64,000 nt of DNA from NCBI GenBank assembly GCA_035524955.1, contig DATLFG010000089.1, forward strand, positions 31,337 to 95,336, in the 5' to 3' direction. Below are positions 1-8,721 of the stretch, in pieces; position 1 is the stretch's first letter; each line of letters starts with the position of its first letter. This DNA is from CAMLFJ01 sp035524955 (GTDB taxonomy: Bacteria; Methylomirabilota; Methylomirabilia; Rokubacteriales; CSP1-6). The notes under the pieces were generated by a model. The model saw only the letters and a list, made by a program, of their open reading frames with translations, was not told the DNA's origin and searched no databases. The translations under genes and the position numbers were made by a program.

Positions 1-1526
1 TTGTAGTCGCCGTCGTTGACCAGCGCGGCGAGCTTGTCGAAGATCTGCACGAGACGACGCACGTCGCGGCCCACCACCGACGAGAACTGGTTGCGGAAGG
101 TCGCGTCATCGTAGCGCTCGCCGATCAGCTCCATGAACGCGTTGATGGAGACGAGCGGGTTCTTGATCTCGTCCGCGATCCGCGCCACCACCTGGGTGAG
201 GAGCTGGAGCTGTTCGGCGCCGCGCCGCTCCTGGGCGAGGAGGCGCTGGGCGGTCAGGTCCTCGAAAACGAGCACCGCGCCCATGGGCTCGGTGCTGTCG
301 CCCATCACCGGGTAGGTCGAGACCTCCAGGGGCAGGCTGCGGAGGGCCAGCTGCACCTCGACGCGCGTCACCGAGCGCCCCTTGGACAGGGTCTCGAAGA
401 GCATGTCGCCGAGCGGGGACGGCAGCGCGCGGAGGTCGCGCTGCAGTACCTCGCGCGCCGGCATGGCGAGGATCTCCAGCGCGCGCCCGTTGATCGCGAC
501 GACCTTCTGCTCGGGATCGATCGTAATGACGCCGCTCGACATGCGCGCGAGGATCCGCTCGTTGAACTCCTTTTCGTACTGGAGCAGGTGGTGCACGCGG
601 ATGTCGCGGATGGCGGTGGCCAGATGGGTCCCGAGATTGAACAGGGTCTCGGTCTCGTCGCGCCGATAGCCGCCGCCGGTGATCCGCTGGCCGAGGGTGA
701 GAATGCCGACGAGCTCACCGTGCGAGCTGAGCGGGATGGCCAGCACCGCCTGCAGGACGGCCAGCTCGCGGGTGATCTCCCGGGTCGCCGGGTCCGTGAC
801 CCGGCTCTGCGCCTCGTCGAGCTGGATGAGCCGCCCCTCGGTGGCCAGCCACAGCGGCAGCCCGCTGTCCGCGCTCAGCGTGAGCGACTCCACCACGTGG
901 GGCGCGAGGGCACGATACGCGGAGACCCGGTAGTGGCGGGTGCCCGGATCGGCGAGGAGGATCGCGCAACGGCTGGGACGAGCCAGCTCCGCCACCCCGT
1001 CGAGGAACTGATCCAGCACGCGCGGCAGATCGAAGCCGGCCGCGAGCGCCTTCGCGAATTCCTTCACCATCTGGGTGAGCGCGTGTAAGGACACGGGCGG
1101 CCCCGCCTCGTGGCTGCTCTCGGCGGCAGGGCGGCGCGCCGCTCGCAGGGCGGCCACTTCCTGGAGCAGGCGGAGCTTGTCCTCGGCCTGCTTGAGCAGG
1201 CTCTGCAGGTGCCGGGTCGTGAACGGCTGGAGCAGCACGAAGTCGGCGGTCTCCGCCGCGCTCTCGTCCTCGGCGCTCGTCGTTGCGGGCGTAAGGACGC
1301 ACACGATGACCCCGGTCGGGCACAGGTGCCGCGCCCGCGTGATGAACGGGGCGAGGTTCTTGAGCGGCGGGGCGACCTCCTTGATGATTAGCTCCATCTC
1401 GGTGAGACGCAGGGTGCGCAGCGCCTCCTCGTCCGAGGTGGCCGTGAAGACCGACGTGTCCTCCAGCGCCCGCATCAGCTTGGGGCGGAGCGTCTCGCTC
1501 GCCAAGACCAGGAGAACTGTCTTCAC
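1..1526 (-). CDS. Degenerate histidine kinase (pseudo-receiver-GAF-PAS-HisKA), 3' end outside window
   Basis: Partial gene that runs off the left edge. It starts with GTG at 1526, which overlaps the TGA of the upstream kinase by four bases (GTGA), so the two are translationally coupled. Read by hand, residues 1-115 form a receiver-like domain (begins KTVLLVLASE) in which the phospho-accepting Asp position appears to be Glu50 and the usual Lys-Pro-Phe is Gln-Pro-Phe. A GAF domain follows at about 165-315, a PAS at about 330-440, then the start of a HisKA dimerisation helix. The H-box reads IADEIKNPLVSI, so the expected phospho-His is Asp452. Seen: both phospho-sites are altered. Inferred: it works as a non-phosphorylated scaffold, a phosphatase, or is inactive. 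The ATPase domain, if present, lies outside the window. Confidence in the family is high, in activity low. Confidence 0.8.
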   Translation of the reverse strand, partial: MKTVLLVLASETLRPKLMRALEDTSVFTATSDEEALRTLRLTEMELIIKEVAPPLKNLAPFITRARHLCPTGVIVCVLTPATTSAEDESAAETADFVLLQPFTTRHLQSLLKQAEDKLRLLQEVAALRAARRPAAESSHEAGPPVSLHALTQMVKEFAKALAAGFDLPRVLDQFLDGVAELARPSRCAILLADPGTRHYRVSAYRALAPHVVESLTLSADSGLPLWLATEGRLIQLDEAQSRVTDPATREITRELAVLQAVLAIPLSSHGELVGILTLGQRITGGGYRRDETETLFNLGTHLATAIRDIRVHHLLQYEKEFNERILARMSSGVITIDPEQKVVAINGRALEILAMPAREVLQRDLRALPSPLGDMLFETLSKGRSVTRVEVQLALRSLPLEVSTYPVMGDSTEPMGAVLVFEDLTAQRLLAQERRGAEQLQLLTQVVARIADEIKNPLVSINAFMELIGERYDDATFRNQFSSVVGRDVRRLVQIFDKLAALVNDGDY

Positions 1527-3973
1527 GGAGTGATGTGGGCCGGTCGGCCCGCGGGGACCGGGAACTCCACGGTGAAGGTGCAGCCGGCCCGCCCGACGTT
1601 GTTCCGCGCGTGGATGCGTGCGTGATGAGCGTCGGCGATGCCCAGGCAGATCGCAAGGCCGAGGCCGGTGCCGTGCGGCTTGGTGGTCACGAAGGGATCG
1701 AAGATGGTGCCGACCAGGTGGTCGGGGATGCCGGGCCCGGTGTCCGCCACCTCGACGAGCAACGTGCTGCCGCCCCCTTCGGAGAGGTCGGCCACGCGTA
1801 CGGTCAGCTCGCCACCCGGTTCCATCGCCTGAATGGCATTTAAGCACAGGTTCAAGAAAAGCTGCTGTAACTGTAAGGCGTTGCCGAGCACCGGCCGTCG
1901 CGTCTGCTCGCCGACCCGGCGGAGCTGGATCTTACGGTCCTCCATCTCGGCATGGAGCGTCTCCAGCGTGTCGCGCAGGGGATCCGAGAGGTCCACCATC
2001 TCCATGGGGTGCTGCGAGGCTCGCGACATCGTACGGAAGCGGCTCAGCAAGTCGTCGATCCGCCCGATCTCGCGGCCCGCCGACCGGGAGAACATCTCGC
2101 GGAACTCCTCACTCGCCCCTCGAGAGGGCAGGAGCTGCGCGTAGGTCTTGATTCCGACGAGTGGGTTCCGGATCTCGTGGATCAACCCCGACGCGATCGC
2201 CTCGATCGAGGCCAGGCGCTCCGCCCGCCGCTTCTCCTGCTCCAGCTCCTTGAGCCGGGACATGTCGGCCAGCACCGCGACCGCGCCCAGGGGGGCCCCG
2301 TCCGGCCCGCGCAATGGCGATGTCGAGCACATGAGCGGCACCATCTGGCCGGCCGCGTCGGGCAGCGCGAACTCGATCTGAGAGCGCGGCTCGCCGTCGG
2401 CGGCGGTGGCGTGCAGCGCGCTGCCGAGCAGGTCGGGCAGACACCCGGGTGACTTTCCCCGCGCGACCTGGGCCGACGTCCCGGTGAGCTGCTCCGCCGC
2501 GCGATTGAAGAGGGTGATGCGCCCGCGAGGCCCGACCGCCACCACCCCGCTCTCGATGGTCTCGAGGACTTTCTGCATCTCCTCGTTGACCTGGACCACG
2601 CGCGCGTGGGTCTGCGCGTTGCGCACCGCGACCGCCGCCTGGTTCGCCAGCGTGGTGAGCAGGTCGGCGTCGTTGCTGAAGTACGGATCGCCCGAGCGCT
2701 TGGCGCCCAGGACCAGGAGGCCTATGAGCTCGCCTTCTTCGATGAGAGGTGCTACCACCTCAGCTCGGAGCTGGTCCAAGTCTCGGAGCAATTGGTCGCG
2801 GTCGGTCGGACGCACGACACCGATCTCATCGCGAAAGACGAGTTGTCGGTCTGCGCTTACCGAAAGTATCAGGGGCGAACTTGCTGACAGTACTGATAGC
2901 GAGGCTCCTGATCCGGCGCTCCACGCCAACCGGAACTCACAATCCTCGGAGTCCAAAAGATACACGTACATCCCTTCTGGGCGCAGCGTGGGTGCTAGAG
3001 CGCGGCCTACATGACCAAGGAGTTCCTGCAGATCGATGGTGGCCGCAAGCGTGCGACTTGCCTCACGAAGGGTTCGAGCGTAGTCATACGGTTCACGATA
3101 CAAGTAGAGATCAAACAGGTGCTGAACCCGAGATTTCACGGACTGAAACGCCACAGCTACGATCAAGGCGAGCAAGATGTCGCGGACCGAGAAACCAGAC
3201 CTTAGCGGCAGTAGGAAGTTTGAGCCGAACAGAAGCGCCACAAATAGCGCCGCGCTGCTCAAGAAGGTGACTAGATAGACGACGCCCCGTTGGACTACGA
3301 CGCGAATGTCCATGAGCCGGTGCCGAATGATCGCGTGGGCGATCATGGCAATCATGACAAGGGAGAACACTGGCCCAAGTCCATTGTAGGCTGACGTTCC
3401 GGCAACTAGAGGTACGACGACGTTTGTTATTGTGGCGAGTATTCCGGGAACGATAAAGGCAAGGAACAAGTGACCAGCTTGGGTCTTCTGAAGCCCGGTG
3501 AGGCGTTGATACTGCTGAGCGAGGGTTGCCGCAGCGAGACCGAAACTGGCGATGATGTAGCTCGCAAAGACTGGGTGAAGGAACCCGTAGAGTGGCCGCA
3601 TTCCGTAGATCTCGCGTACTGCTCCGGTGACCATCCACGGGGAAAAGGAAAGTGCGGATAGAGCGATAGCCACTACGGCCAGCAGCCGGAGGCGAAGCGT
3701 GTGGACAGTCGCTGTAGCTCCGAAGTTCTCTACGAAGAGCAGGATACCGAAAGGACACAGACTTCCGGCAGCGAACGCGGCTCGAATGGCCATCTCGAAA
3801 GATGCCGGCTGGAACCGTCCCCACGCTAAGGCCAACGTCCATAGACCAATCGTGAGCGCGATGAATGCGAACGCGCGATTCAGATGTGCGGAGGTGTTCC
3901 GACGGTAGACATAGAGACCAATACCGAGATTCAGAATTCCAATCCCGGCGAGGAGTAGGGCAGCTATCGACAT
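1523..3973 (-). CDS. 7TM-GAF-PAS membrane histidine kinase (paralogue 1)
   Basis: Sensor kinase of 816 residues in the inner membrane. The N-terminal half (about 1-300) has the multi-helix layout of the histidine kinase 7TM region, including the HAIIRHRLMDIR loop. A GAF domain lies at about 315-455, PAS at 465-580, HisKA with phospho-His599 (LIHEIRNPL), and HATPase at 695-808 with N-box LNLCLNAIQAM, G1 VADTGPGIP and G2 GTGLGLA. ATG start at 3973. The gene is 79 bases downstream of a close paralogue and overlaps the next kinase-like gene by four bases. Odd: the N-terminal half is clearly lower in GC than the C-terminal half, with the change near 2.7-2.9 kb, inside the GAF domain. That suggests a recombinant between an incoming and a resident kinase. 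The ligand is unknown. No response regulator is next to it within the window. Confidence 0.9.
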   Translation of the reverse strand: MSIAALLLAGIGILNLGIGLYVYRRNTSAHLNRAFAFIALTIGLWTLALAWGRFQPASFEMAIRAAFAAGSLCPFGILLFVENFGATATVHTLRLRLLAVVAIALSALSFSPWMVTGAVREIYGMRPLYGFLHPVFASYIIASFGLAAATLAQQYQRLTGLQKTQAGHLFLAFIVPGILATITNVVVPLVAGTSAYNGLGPVFSLVMIAMIAHAIIRHRLMDIRVVVQRGVVYLVTFLSSAALFVALLFGSNFLLPLRSGFSVRDILLALIVAVAFQSVKSRVQHLFDLYLYREPYDYARTLREASRTLAATIDLQELLGHVGRALAPTLRPEGMYVYLLDSEDCEFRLAWSAGSGASLSVLSASSPLILSVSADRQLVFRDEIGVVRPTDRDQLLRDLDQLRAEVVAPLIEEGELIGLLVLGAKRSGDPYFSNDADLLTTLANQAAVAVRNAQTHARVVQVNEEMQKVLETIESGVVAVGPRGRITLFNRAAEQLTGTSAQVARGKSPGCLPDLLGSALHATAADGEPRSQIEFALPDAAGQMVPLMCSTSPLRGPDGAPLGAVAVLADMSRLKELEQEKRRAERLASIEAIASGLIHEIRNPLVGIKTYAQLLPSRGASEEFREMFSRSAGREIGRIDDLLSRFRTMSRASQHPMEMVDLSDPLRDTLETLHAEMEDRKIQLRRVGEQTRRPVLGNALQLQQLFLNLCLNAIQAMEPGGELTVRVADLSEGGGSTLLVEVADTGPGIPDHLVGTIFDPFVTTKPHGTGLGLAICLGIADAHHARIHARNNVGRAGCTFTVEFPVPAGRPAHITP

Positions 3974-4052
3974 CTGGCTTGGCTCAGTCGATCCTTTGCA
4001 AGGCCAATCGAGGCGTCACGATTTGTACCTGTCCGCAGGCTTCGGCGCTAAT

Positions 4053-6551
4053 TTAGCTGCGAAGTGCAGTCTTTTGCAGCATTGCTGCCGCGGCACCTGG
4101 CACGGGAAGCTCAACAACTATCGTAGTTCCTGCACCAGAGAGGTTACGTTCGGCTCGGATCGTTCCGCGATGAGCGTCGGTTATGCCACGGCAAATCGTT
4201 AGTCCAAGGCCAGATCCACGCGACTTCGTTGTGAAGAACGGGTCGAATATGTTGGCGGCAACTGTGTCCGAGATCCCGGGTCCAGTATCGGAGACGTCGA
4301 CAACAATTAGCGGTAGGCCTTGCGTATGCCGCCTTGTGATCCTGACCGTGAGTGTCCCTTCCGTTCCCATCGCCTCAATGGCATTGAGAAACAGATTGAG
4401 AAAGAGTTGCTTCAGCTGACTCTCTTCGATGCTTACAAACGGTGCAGGATCCTCGAACTGACGCACAATCGCGGTCCGTGTTTGCTCCAGCTGTCCTCTC
4501 AGCAACGCGAGGGTATCGTTGATCGGATCCCGGAGATCTACGGCGCCGACCTGCTGGGGGGCTGTAGCGGCAATCCCGCGCAACCGGGCAACGAGATCAT
4601 CGATGCGGGAAATCTCCTTGATGACAATCTTGGAAAAATCTTCTCGGAAGTCGACGTCACCGAAGCGTTCTGGGAGCAGCTCGGCGAAGGTACGTATGGC
4701 AACGAGGGGATTCTTGATCTCATGTGCTACACCCGCGGCAAGGGCACCGAACGACGCTAGGCGCTCCGCACGCTGCTTCTCTCGCTCAAGCTCTTTGAGT
4801 CGACTTAGATCGCTGAAGACGATAAGGGCCCCGTGAGTTCTTCCGTCCTTGTCCTGCAGCTTTGTCGTTGAGTACACAAGAGGAACAGATGATCCATCCG
4901 TCCCGTGGAGAACGGTCTCAAGCTGCGAATGGGATGCTCCTTCGAGGAGGGTGTTGCGAAGCGGACCAGCCAGCGGTGCTGGCAAGTCATTGTAGGAGAG
5001 GCCTGAGGACACCACGAACCGCATGCCGGTGAGGCGGTGTGCGGCCGGATTGAACAGGGAGATGTGACCTGTGGCATCGACTGCGACTACACCACTTTCC
5101 ATGGTTGAGAGGATGTTGTCGACATATTCATTGGCGACCACCACTTGACTGTAGAGATGCGCGTTCTTCATTGCGACCGCAGCCTGGCTCGCCAACGTTG
5201 AGAGCAGATCAATGTCGCGAGAGTAGAAAGGATCCCCGGATCGCTTTCCCCCTATGACGATGAATCCGGCTAGTACTTCGTCCTGAATAAGAGGGAAGAC
5301 AATCTCGCCGCCAATGCGCGCTAGCTCCCTAGCGGCATGAGATAGGAGTGGGTGATCATCGATGTTTGCGGCGTCATCGCGGAGAAGAGTGTGTTTGTGG
5401 GTGCCGAGATAGGACGGGAGTGGTGAGTCATAGGAAACGGCCGGGGCAAGATCGCCAGCGCCCCGTCGATGTCCCGCGGAAATGCCTGGTACTGAGAAGG
5501 AGCGAGTTGCGTCATCGCGAAGGTAGATCTGAACCAACTCGACCTTGAACGTCTTGGCAACTATCTCGGCGAGGTAGCCGAGAAGCGACTGGAGATCTAG
5601 CATCGTGCTCAGGCGTAGAGTAGTCTCGCGAACGGTTCGCTGATAGTCGTACGTATGGCGATACACGTATCTATTTAGAGTCGCCTGCAGCCAATCCTTT
5701 AGCGGCCCGAAGAAGACGGACACCGCGATGGCAAGGACTAGCGCTTCGAGAATAGGGATCGTGGTTCTTTGGAACCCGGTTACATGATGAAGTGCTTCGA
5801 CCAGAGCGAAAAAGGTCGACGCGGTAACAACAATGGCGCCGACGTAGACAACTCCGTTCCGAATCGCCAGCTGGATATCCAAGAGACGGTGTCGAATGAT
5901 CGCATGCGCGATGATCGCGATCATAAGCATACCGAAGAGCGGCCCGTAAGGACTGAACCTAGACGTGTCGAAAAGAAGAGGAATGAGTAGGTTGGTAACA
6001 GTCGCTCCGAACGCTGCGGTCAGAACGGCGGCGAATATGTACCGCACTTGGAGCTTCTCGAGACCGATCAGGGAGCGAAGCTTCCGGATGAGAATGAACA
6101 AACTTGTCGCGAAGCAGCAGACCAGATAGATTGCGAACGGCAAATGCAGTGGGCCGTAGAGTACCCGGAGAGCGCCATCGATCGACATCGTATTGCGAAC
6201 CATCAAGGGTGTGAAGGAGACGACGAATGAGGCGCCCGCTACGATCGAGAATGCCCGAAGAATCCGGCTTGAGACATATGGTTGTGATGTTGGGAACACG
6301 TCTGCGAACCAGAGAAACGTAATTGGGATCAGTGAAGCAGTGGCGAACGCGAATCTAGCCCAGACATACCCCCATTCAGAGCTTGCGTAGGAAGACACTA
6401 GACCATTGCTGAGCGTCCAGGCAGCAACGGCAAACGAGAAGAAGGCGAAGTAGCGGTTGATTGCCTTGCGCGGGTTCTTTAGATAGACAAAGAGGCCAAG
6501 GCCGATGTTGGCGATCGCAGCGATGAGGATGAAAGTGAGGCGCCCGGTCAT
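4053..6551 (-). CDS. 7TM-GAF-PAS membrane histidine kinase (paralogue 2)
   Basis: Full-length paralogue (832 residues) of the following kinase, with the same order: multi-helix membrane region 1-305 (loop HAIIRHRLLDIQ), GAF about 325-465, PAS 475-590, HisKA with phospho-His610 (VAHEIKNPL), HATPase with N-box LNLFLNAIEAM, G1 VSDTGPGIS and G2 GSGLGLT. I choose the ATG at 6551, whose A is the last base of the ketosynthase TGA (TGATG), over a TTG one codon earlier. The overlap ties its translation to the ketosynthase. All catalytic motifs are intact, so it should autophosphorylate. Base composition is near 50% GC along the whole gene, well below most of the window, and it uses many A/T-ending codons: a transfer signature. 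Which signal the membrane and GAF parts sense is not visible. Confidence 0.9.
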   Translation of the reverse strand: MTGRLTFILIAAIANIGLGLFVYLKNPRKAINRYFAFFSFAVAAWTLSNGLVSSYASSEWGYVWARFAFATASLIPITFLWFADVFPTSQPYVSSRILRAFSIVAGASFVVSFTPLMVRNTMSIDGALRVLYGPLHLPFAIYLVCCFATSLFILIRKLRSLIGLEKLQVRYIFAAVLTAAFGATVTNLLIPLLFDTSRFSPYGPLFGMLMIAIIAHAIIRHRLLDIQLAIRNGVVYVGAIVVTASTFFALVEALHHVTGFQRTTIPILEALVLAIAVSVFFGPLKDWLQATLNRYVYRHTYDYQRTVRETTLRLSTMLDLQSLLGYLAEIVAKTFKVELVQIYLRDDATRSFSVPGISAGHRRGAGDLAPAVSYDSPLPSYLGTHKHTLLRDDAANIDDHPLLSHAARELARIGGEIVFPLIQDEVLAGFIVIGGKRSGDPFYSRDIDLLSTLASQAAVAMKNAHLYSQVVVANEYVDNILSTMESGVVAVDATGHISLFNPAAHRLTGMRFVVSSGLSYNDLPAPLAGPLRNTLLEGASHSQLETVLHGTDGSSVPLVYSTTKLQDKDGRTHGALIVFSDLSRLKELEREKQRAERLASFGALAAGVAHEIKNPLVAIRTFAELLPERFGDVDFREDFSKIVIKEISRIDDLVARLRGIAATAPQQVGAVDLRDPINDTLALLRGQLEQTRTAIVRQFEDPAPFVSIEESQLKQLFLNLFLNAIEAMGTEGTLTVRITRRHTQGLPLIVVDVSDTGPGISDTVAANIFDPFFTTKSRGSGLGLTICRGITDAHRGTIRAERNLSGAGTTIVVELPVPGAAAAMLQKTALRS

Positions 6552-7801
6552 CAAAGATCGGATTTTCCCAGCACGAGCACTGAGTGAGTGCCGCCCATAG
6601 CATGCGCGTTGATAAGAACCGTCCTAACCCGTGAAGTGCGCGCCTCGTTCGGGACATAGTCGAGGTCGCACTCGGGGTCGGGCACTTCGTAGTTGATCGT
6701 CGGTGGAATTACAGAGTGCTCGAGTGTAAGGCAGCTGGCGACCGTCTGGAAAGCGCTCGCAGCTCCCATTGCGTGTCCGATCATGGACTTGATCGAGCTC
6801 GCGGGTATGGAGTAGGCCGCTTTTCCAAAGGCATGATGGAATGCCCGAGTTTCGATTAGATCGTAGTCAGGTAAGGAGTTGCCGTGGGCGTTGATGTAGT
6901 CAATATCCTGAGGCGTTAGTCTCGCAACTTCGAGCGCCGAGGTGATTGCTTCCGCAAGGGCAAGCTCGGCCGCATTCATCTTGGTTCCGAAGCCACCCTC
7001 ATTACCACTCCCGAAGCCGAGCACCTCAGCGTAGATGTGCGCATTCCGGTCAACTGCGTGCTCGAGTCCCTCAAGGACGCAGATCGCCGCCCCCTCGCCC
7101 AACACCAGTCCGTCCCTACGCTTGTCGTAGGGACGTGATGCTTTCAGCGGCGGGTCATCGAACTTCGAAAGGGCGCCCAGCGCGCAGAGGGTTGCGAAGC
7201 AGAACTCCGAGATCGGCGCCTCGGTGCTTCCGGCGAAAACCACGTCTGCTTCGTCCCTTCGGATCCGATCTGCGGACCACTGGATCGCATCGAGGCCAGT
7301 GGCACAGGCGGAAGCGATGGTCATGCCTTGCCCGCGAATGCCGAGCTCCGACGAGACATGACTGACGGGTGCATGAGCGGCAAACTCGATCCCGCTCATC
7401 ATCGGAATGCCTTTCATTCCGCTTAGGTCGAAACCAACCCGCGCGGCCTCATAGACGTCTCCAGAGCCATTCATGGAATTGCCCAGGCAGGCTAGAACCC
7501 GCCGCGGCACCTCAATCCCGAGGTCAAGGCCCGCGTCGGCCAGGGCGAGCTTTGCTGCCGCGACTGCAAGCTGAGAAAATCGGCCCCGATGCTTTGTCCT
7601 TCGAACGTGCATGAATGCCGTCGGGTCGAAGTCCCGTATCTCTCCGGCGACTTGGCAGGGGTAGGGCGAGGCGTCGAAGGCGGTGATGTAGTCGATGGCG
7701 GACTTGCCGGCGATGAGGTTCTGCCAGAAGGGTTCCTTGCCGATGCCGTTGGGGGCAACGACACCCAACCCCGTAATTACCACTCGCCGGGAGTTCCTCA
7801 T
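6551..7801 (-). CDS. Beta-ketoacyl-ACP synthase (FabF/KS family)
   Basis: Condensing enzyme of 416 residues, the normal length of a stand-alone KAS I/II protein. The catalytic triad is visible: Cys166 in IASACATGLDA, His in INAHGNSLPDYD and His in IKSMIGHAMGAA; the C-terminal loop reads NAHAMGGTHS where FabF usually has a GFGGTNA-type loop. Such enzymes condense malonyl-ACP with an acyl chain in fatty acid or polyketide synthesis in the cytoplasm. No ACP, malonyltransferase or ketoreductase gene lies beside it; instead it heads an apparent operon of sensor kinases, to which it is joined by a 1-base stop/start overlap. This suggests a specialised acyl product rather than housekeeping lipid synthesis (inference). 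GC is below the window norm, especially in the 3' half. ATG start. Confidence 0.9.
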   Translation of the reverse strand: MRNSRRVVITGLGVVAPNGIGKEPFWQNLIAGKSAIDYITAFDASPYPCQVAGEIRDFDPTAFMHVRRTKHRGRFSQLAVAAAKLALADAGLDLGIEVPRRVLACLGNSMNGSGDVYEAARVGFDLSGMKGIPMMSGIEFAAHAPVSHVSSELGIRGQGMTIASACATGLDAIQWSADRIRRDEADVVFAGSTEAPISEFCFATLCALGALSKFDDPPLKASRPYDKRRDGLVLGEGAAICVLEGLEHAVDRNAHIYAEVLGFGSGNEGGFGTKMNAAELALAEAITSALEVARLTPQDIDYINAHGNSLPDYDLIETRAFHHAFGKAAYSIPASSIKSMIGHAMGAASAFQTVASCLTLEHSVIPPTINYEVPDPECDLDYVPNEARTSRVRTVLINAHAMGGTHSVLVLGKSDL

Positions 7802-7917
7802 GAGCCCGTGCCCCCTAAGGGTGCGTGAGAAAAGGTGGGATAGATCTTATAAATTAGCAGGAAATCAATCTAAGACCAAGTCTCGCGGCCTTGAGTCGTC
7901 GGGTAGAATGCGGGCAT
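7802..7917. promoter_or_regulatory. Divergent intergenic region, AT-rich, promoters both ways
   Basis: This gap separates the minus-strand ketosynthase operon from the plus-strand DUF3108-like gene. On the minus strand TTGGTC, 17 bases and TAATTT (about 7882-7854) make a plausible but weak sigma-70 promoter, with TATAAG nearby. The AT-rich core (7840-7870) stands out against the GC-rich surroundings. Confidence 0.4.
7904..7909 (+). promoter_or_regulatory. -10 box TAGAAT, leaderless-type spacing
   Basis: TAGAAT ends 8 bases before the ATG at 7918. No Shine-Dalgarno sequence lies in between, so transcription would begin at or within two bases of the start codon. Confidence 0.45.
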
Positions 7918-8721
7918 ATGGAGCACTTGCTGAGCCGGCGGCAACTGCTGGCCGCCTTGCCGCTCGGGTTGCTGTTCGGTCGCGGGCGGGCCCAGGCGCT
8001 GGAGAACGGCCGGTCCACCTTCGCCTATCAGCTCGATCTGTCTGTTCTCTTTAGCTTTTTGACCGTCTCCCTGTCCGGTACCGTGGTCCAGGATATCGAT
8101 CGCCGGGGCGGGAAGTACCGCATGACCATGGAGGGTCAGGGAACAGGCCTCAGCACTCGCACGGATGCCTCCGGCATCATCCGCGACGGCCGGTTCATGC
8201 CGGTGGAGACCCGCGCGGTCCATCACTTCAGGGGCCGCCAGAACACGTCCACCACCCGCTACGACTACGCCCGTCAGCGGGCCGAGATTCACGCCGTCAC
8301 CCACACGCTGCTGCTGGGCCGGCGCCGCCAGGTGGACGATGTCTTGGCCCTGCCGGCGGATCGGCCCGTGGACGATCTGATCTCGGCCGAGCTCAACTTC
8401 GCCGACAACGCGCTCGAGCGCGATGCGAGCGGCGCCTATCACACCTGGGTGATCCGCCGGGCCCGGAACGACAACGAAGGGCCGGACGATGTCTCGCCGG
8501 GCGGTTACCGCGCGGAGCTGGTGCCGCTGCGCTTCCGACCGAGCCCCGACCCGGTCACCGGCGGCCTCACCGCGCTCGTGGACATCACCCGCTTCTCCTC
8601 CTGGGCCCGCGCCGATCAGCCCGCGCGGGTGAACTTCGCGCCGGACCGGCAGCTCGTCTCCATCCAGTCCGTGCTCCTGTATGGCACCACCCTCAAGGTG
8701 CGCGTCACGGGCACCGCGTGA
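7918..8721 (+). CDS. Secreted DUF3108-like protein
   Basis: Protein of 267 residues with an N-terminal export signal: SRRQLLAALPLGLL is a twin-Arg-like n-region plus hydrophobic core, and RAQA is a likely cleavage site near residue 27. The mature part is beta-rich (alternating YQLDLSV, TVSLSGTV, YRMTMEGQG) with the conserved 'RDGRFMP' and 'YDY' elements seen in periplasmic DUF3108 proteins. I assign the family from memory of these features, without a search; the biochemical role is unknown. The ATG at 7918 is preferred over an upstream in-frame start at 7891 because the signal peptide begins here and a -10 box lies between them. The gene overlaps the sugar kinase by four bases (GTGA), so they form an operon. 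Confidence 0.6.
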   Translation: MEHLLSRRQLLAALPLGLLFGRGRAQALENGRSTFAYQLDLSVLFSFLTVSLSGTVVQDIDRRGGKYRMTMEGQGTGLSTRTDASGIIRDGRFMPVETRAVHHFRGRQNTSTTRYDYARQRAEIHAVTHTLLLGRRRQVDDVLALPADRPVDDLISAELNFADNALERDASGAYHTWVIRRARNDNEGPDDVSPGGYRAELVPLRFRPSPDPVTGGLTALVDITRFSSWARADQPARVNFAPDRQLVSIQSVLLYGTTLKVRVTGTA

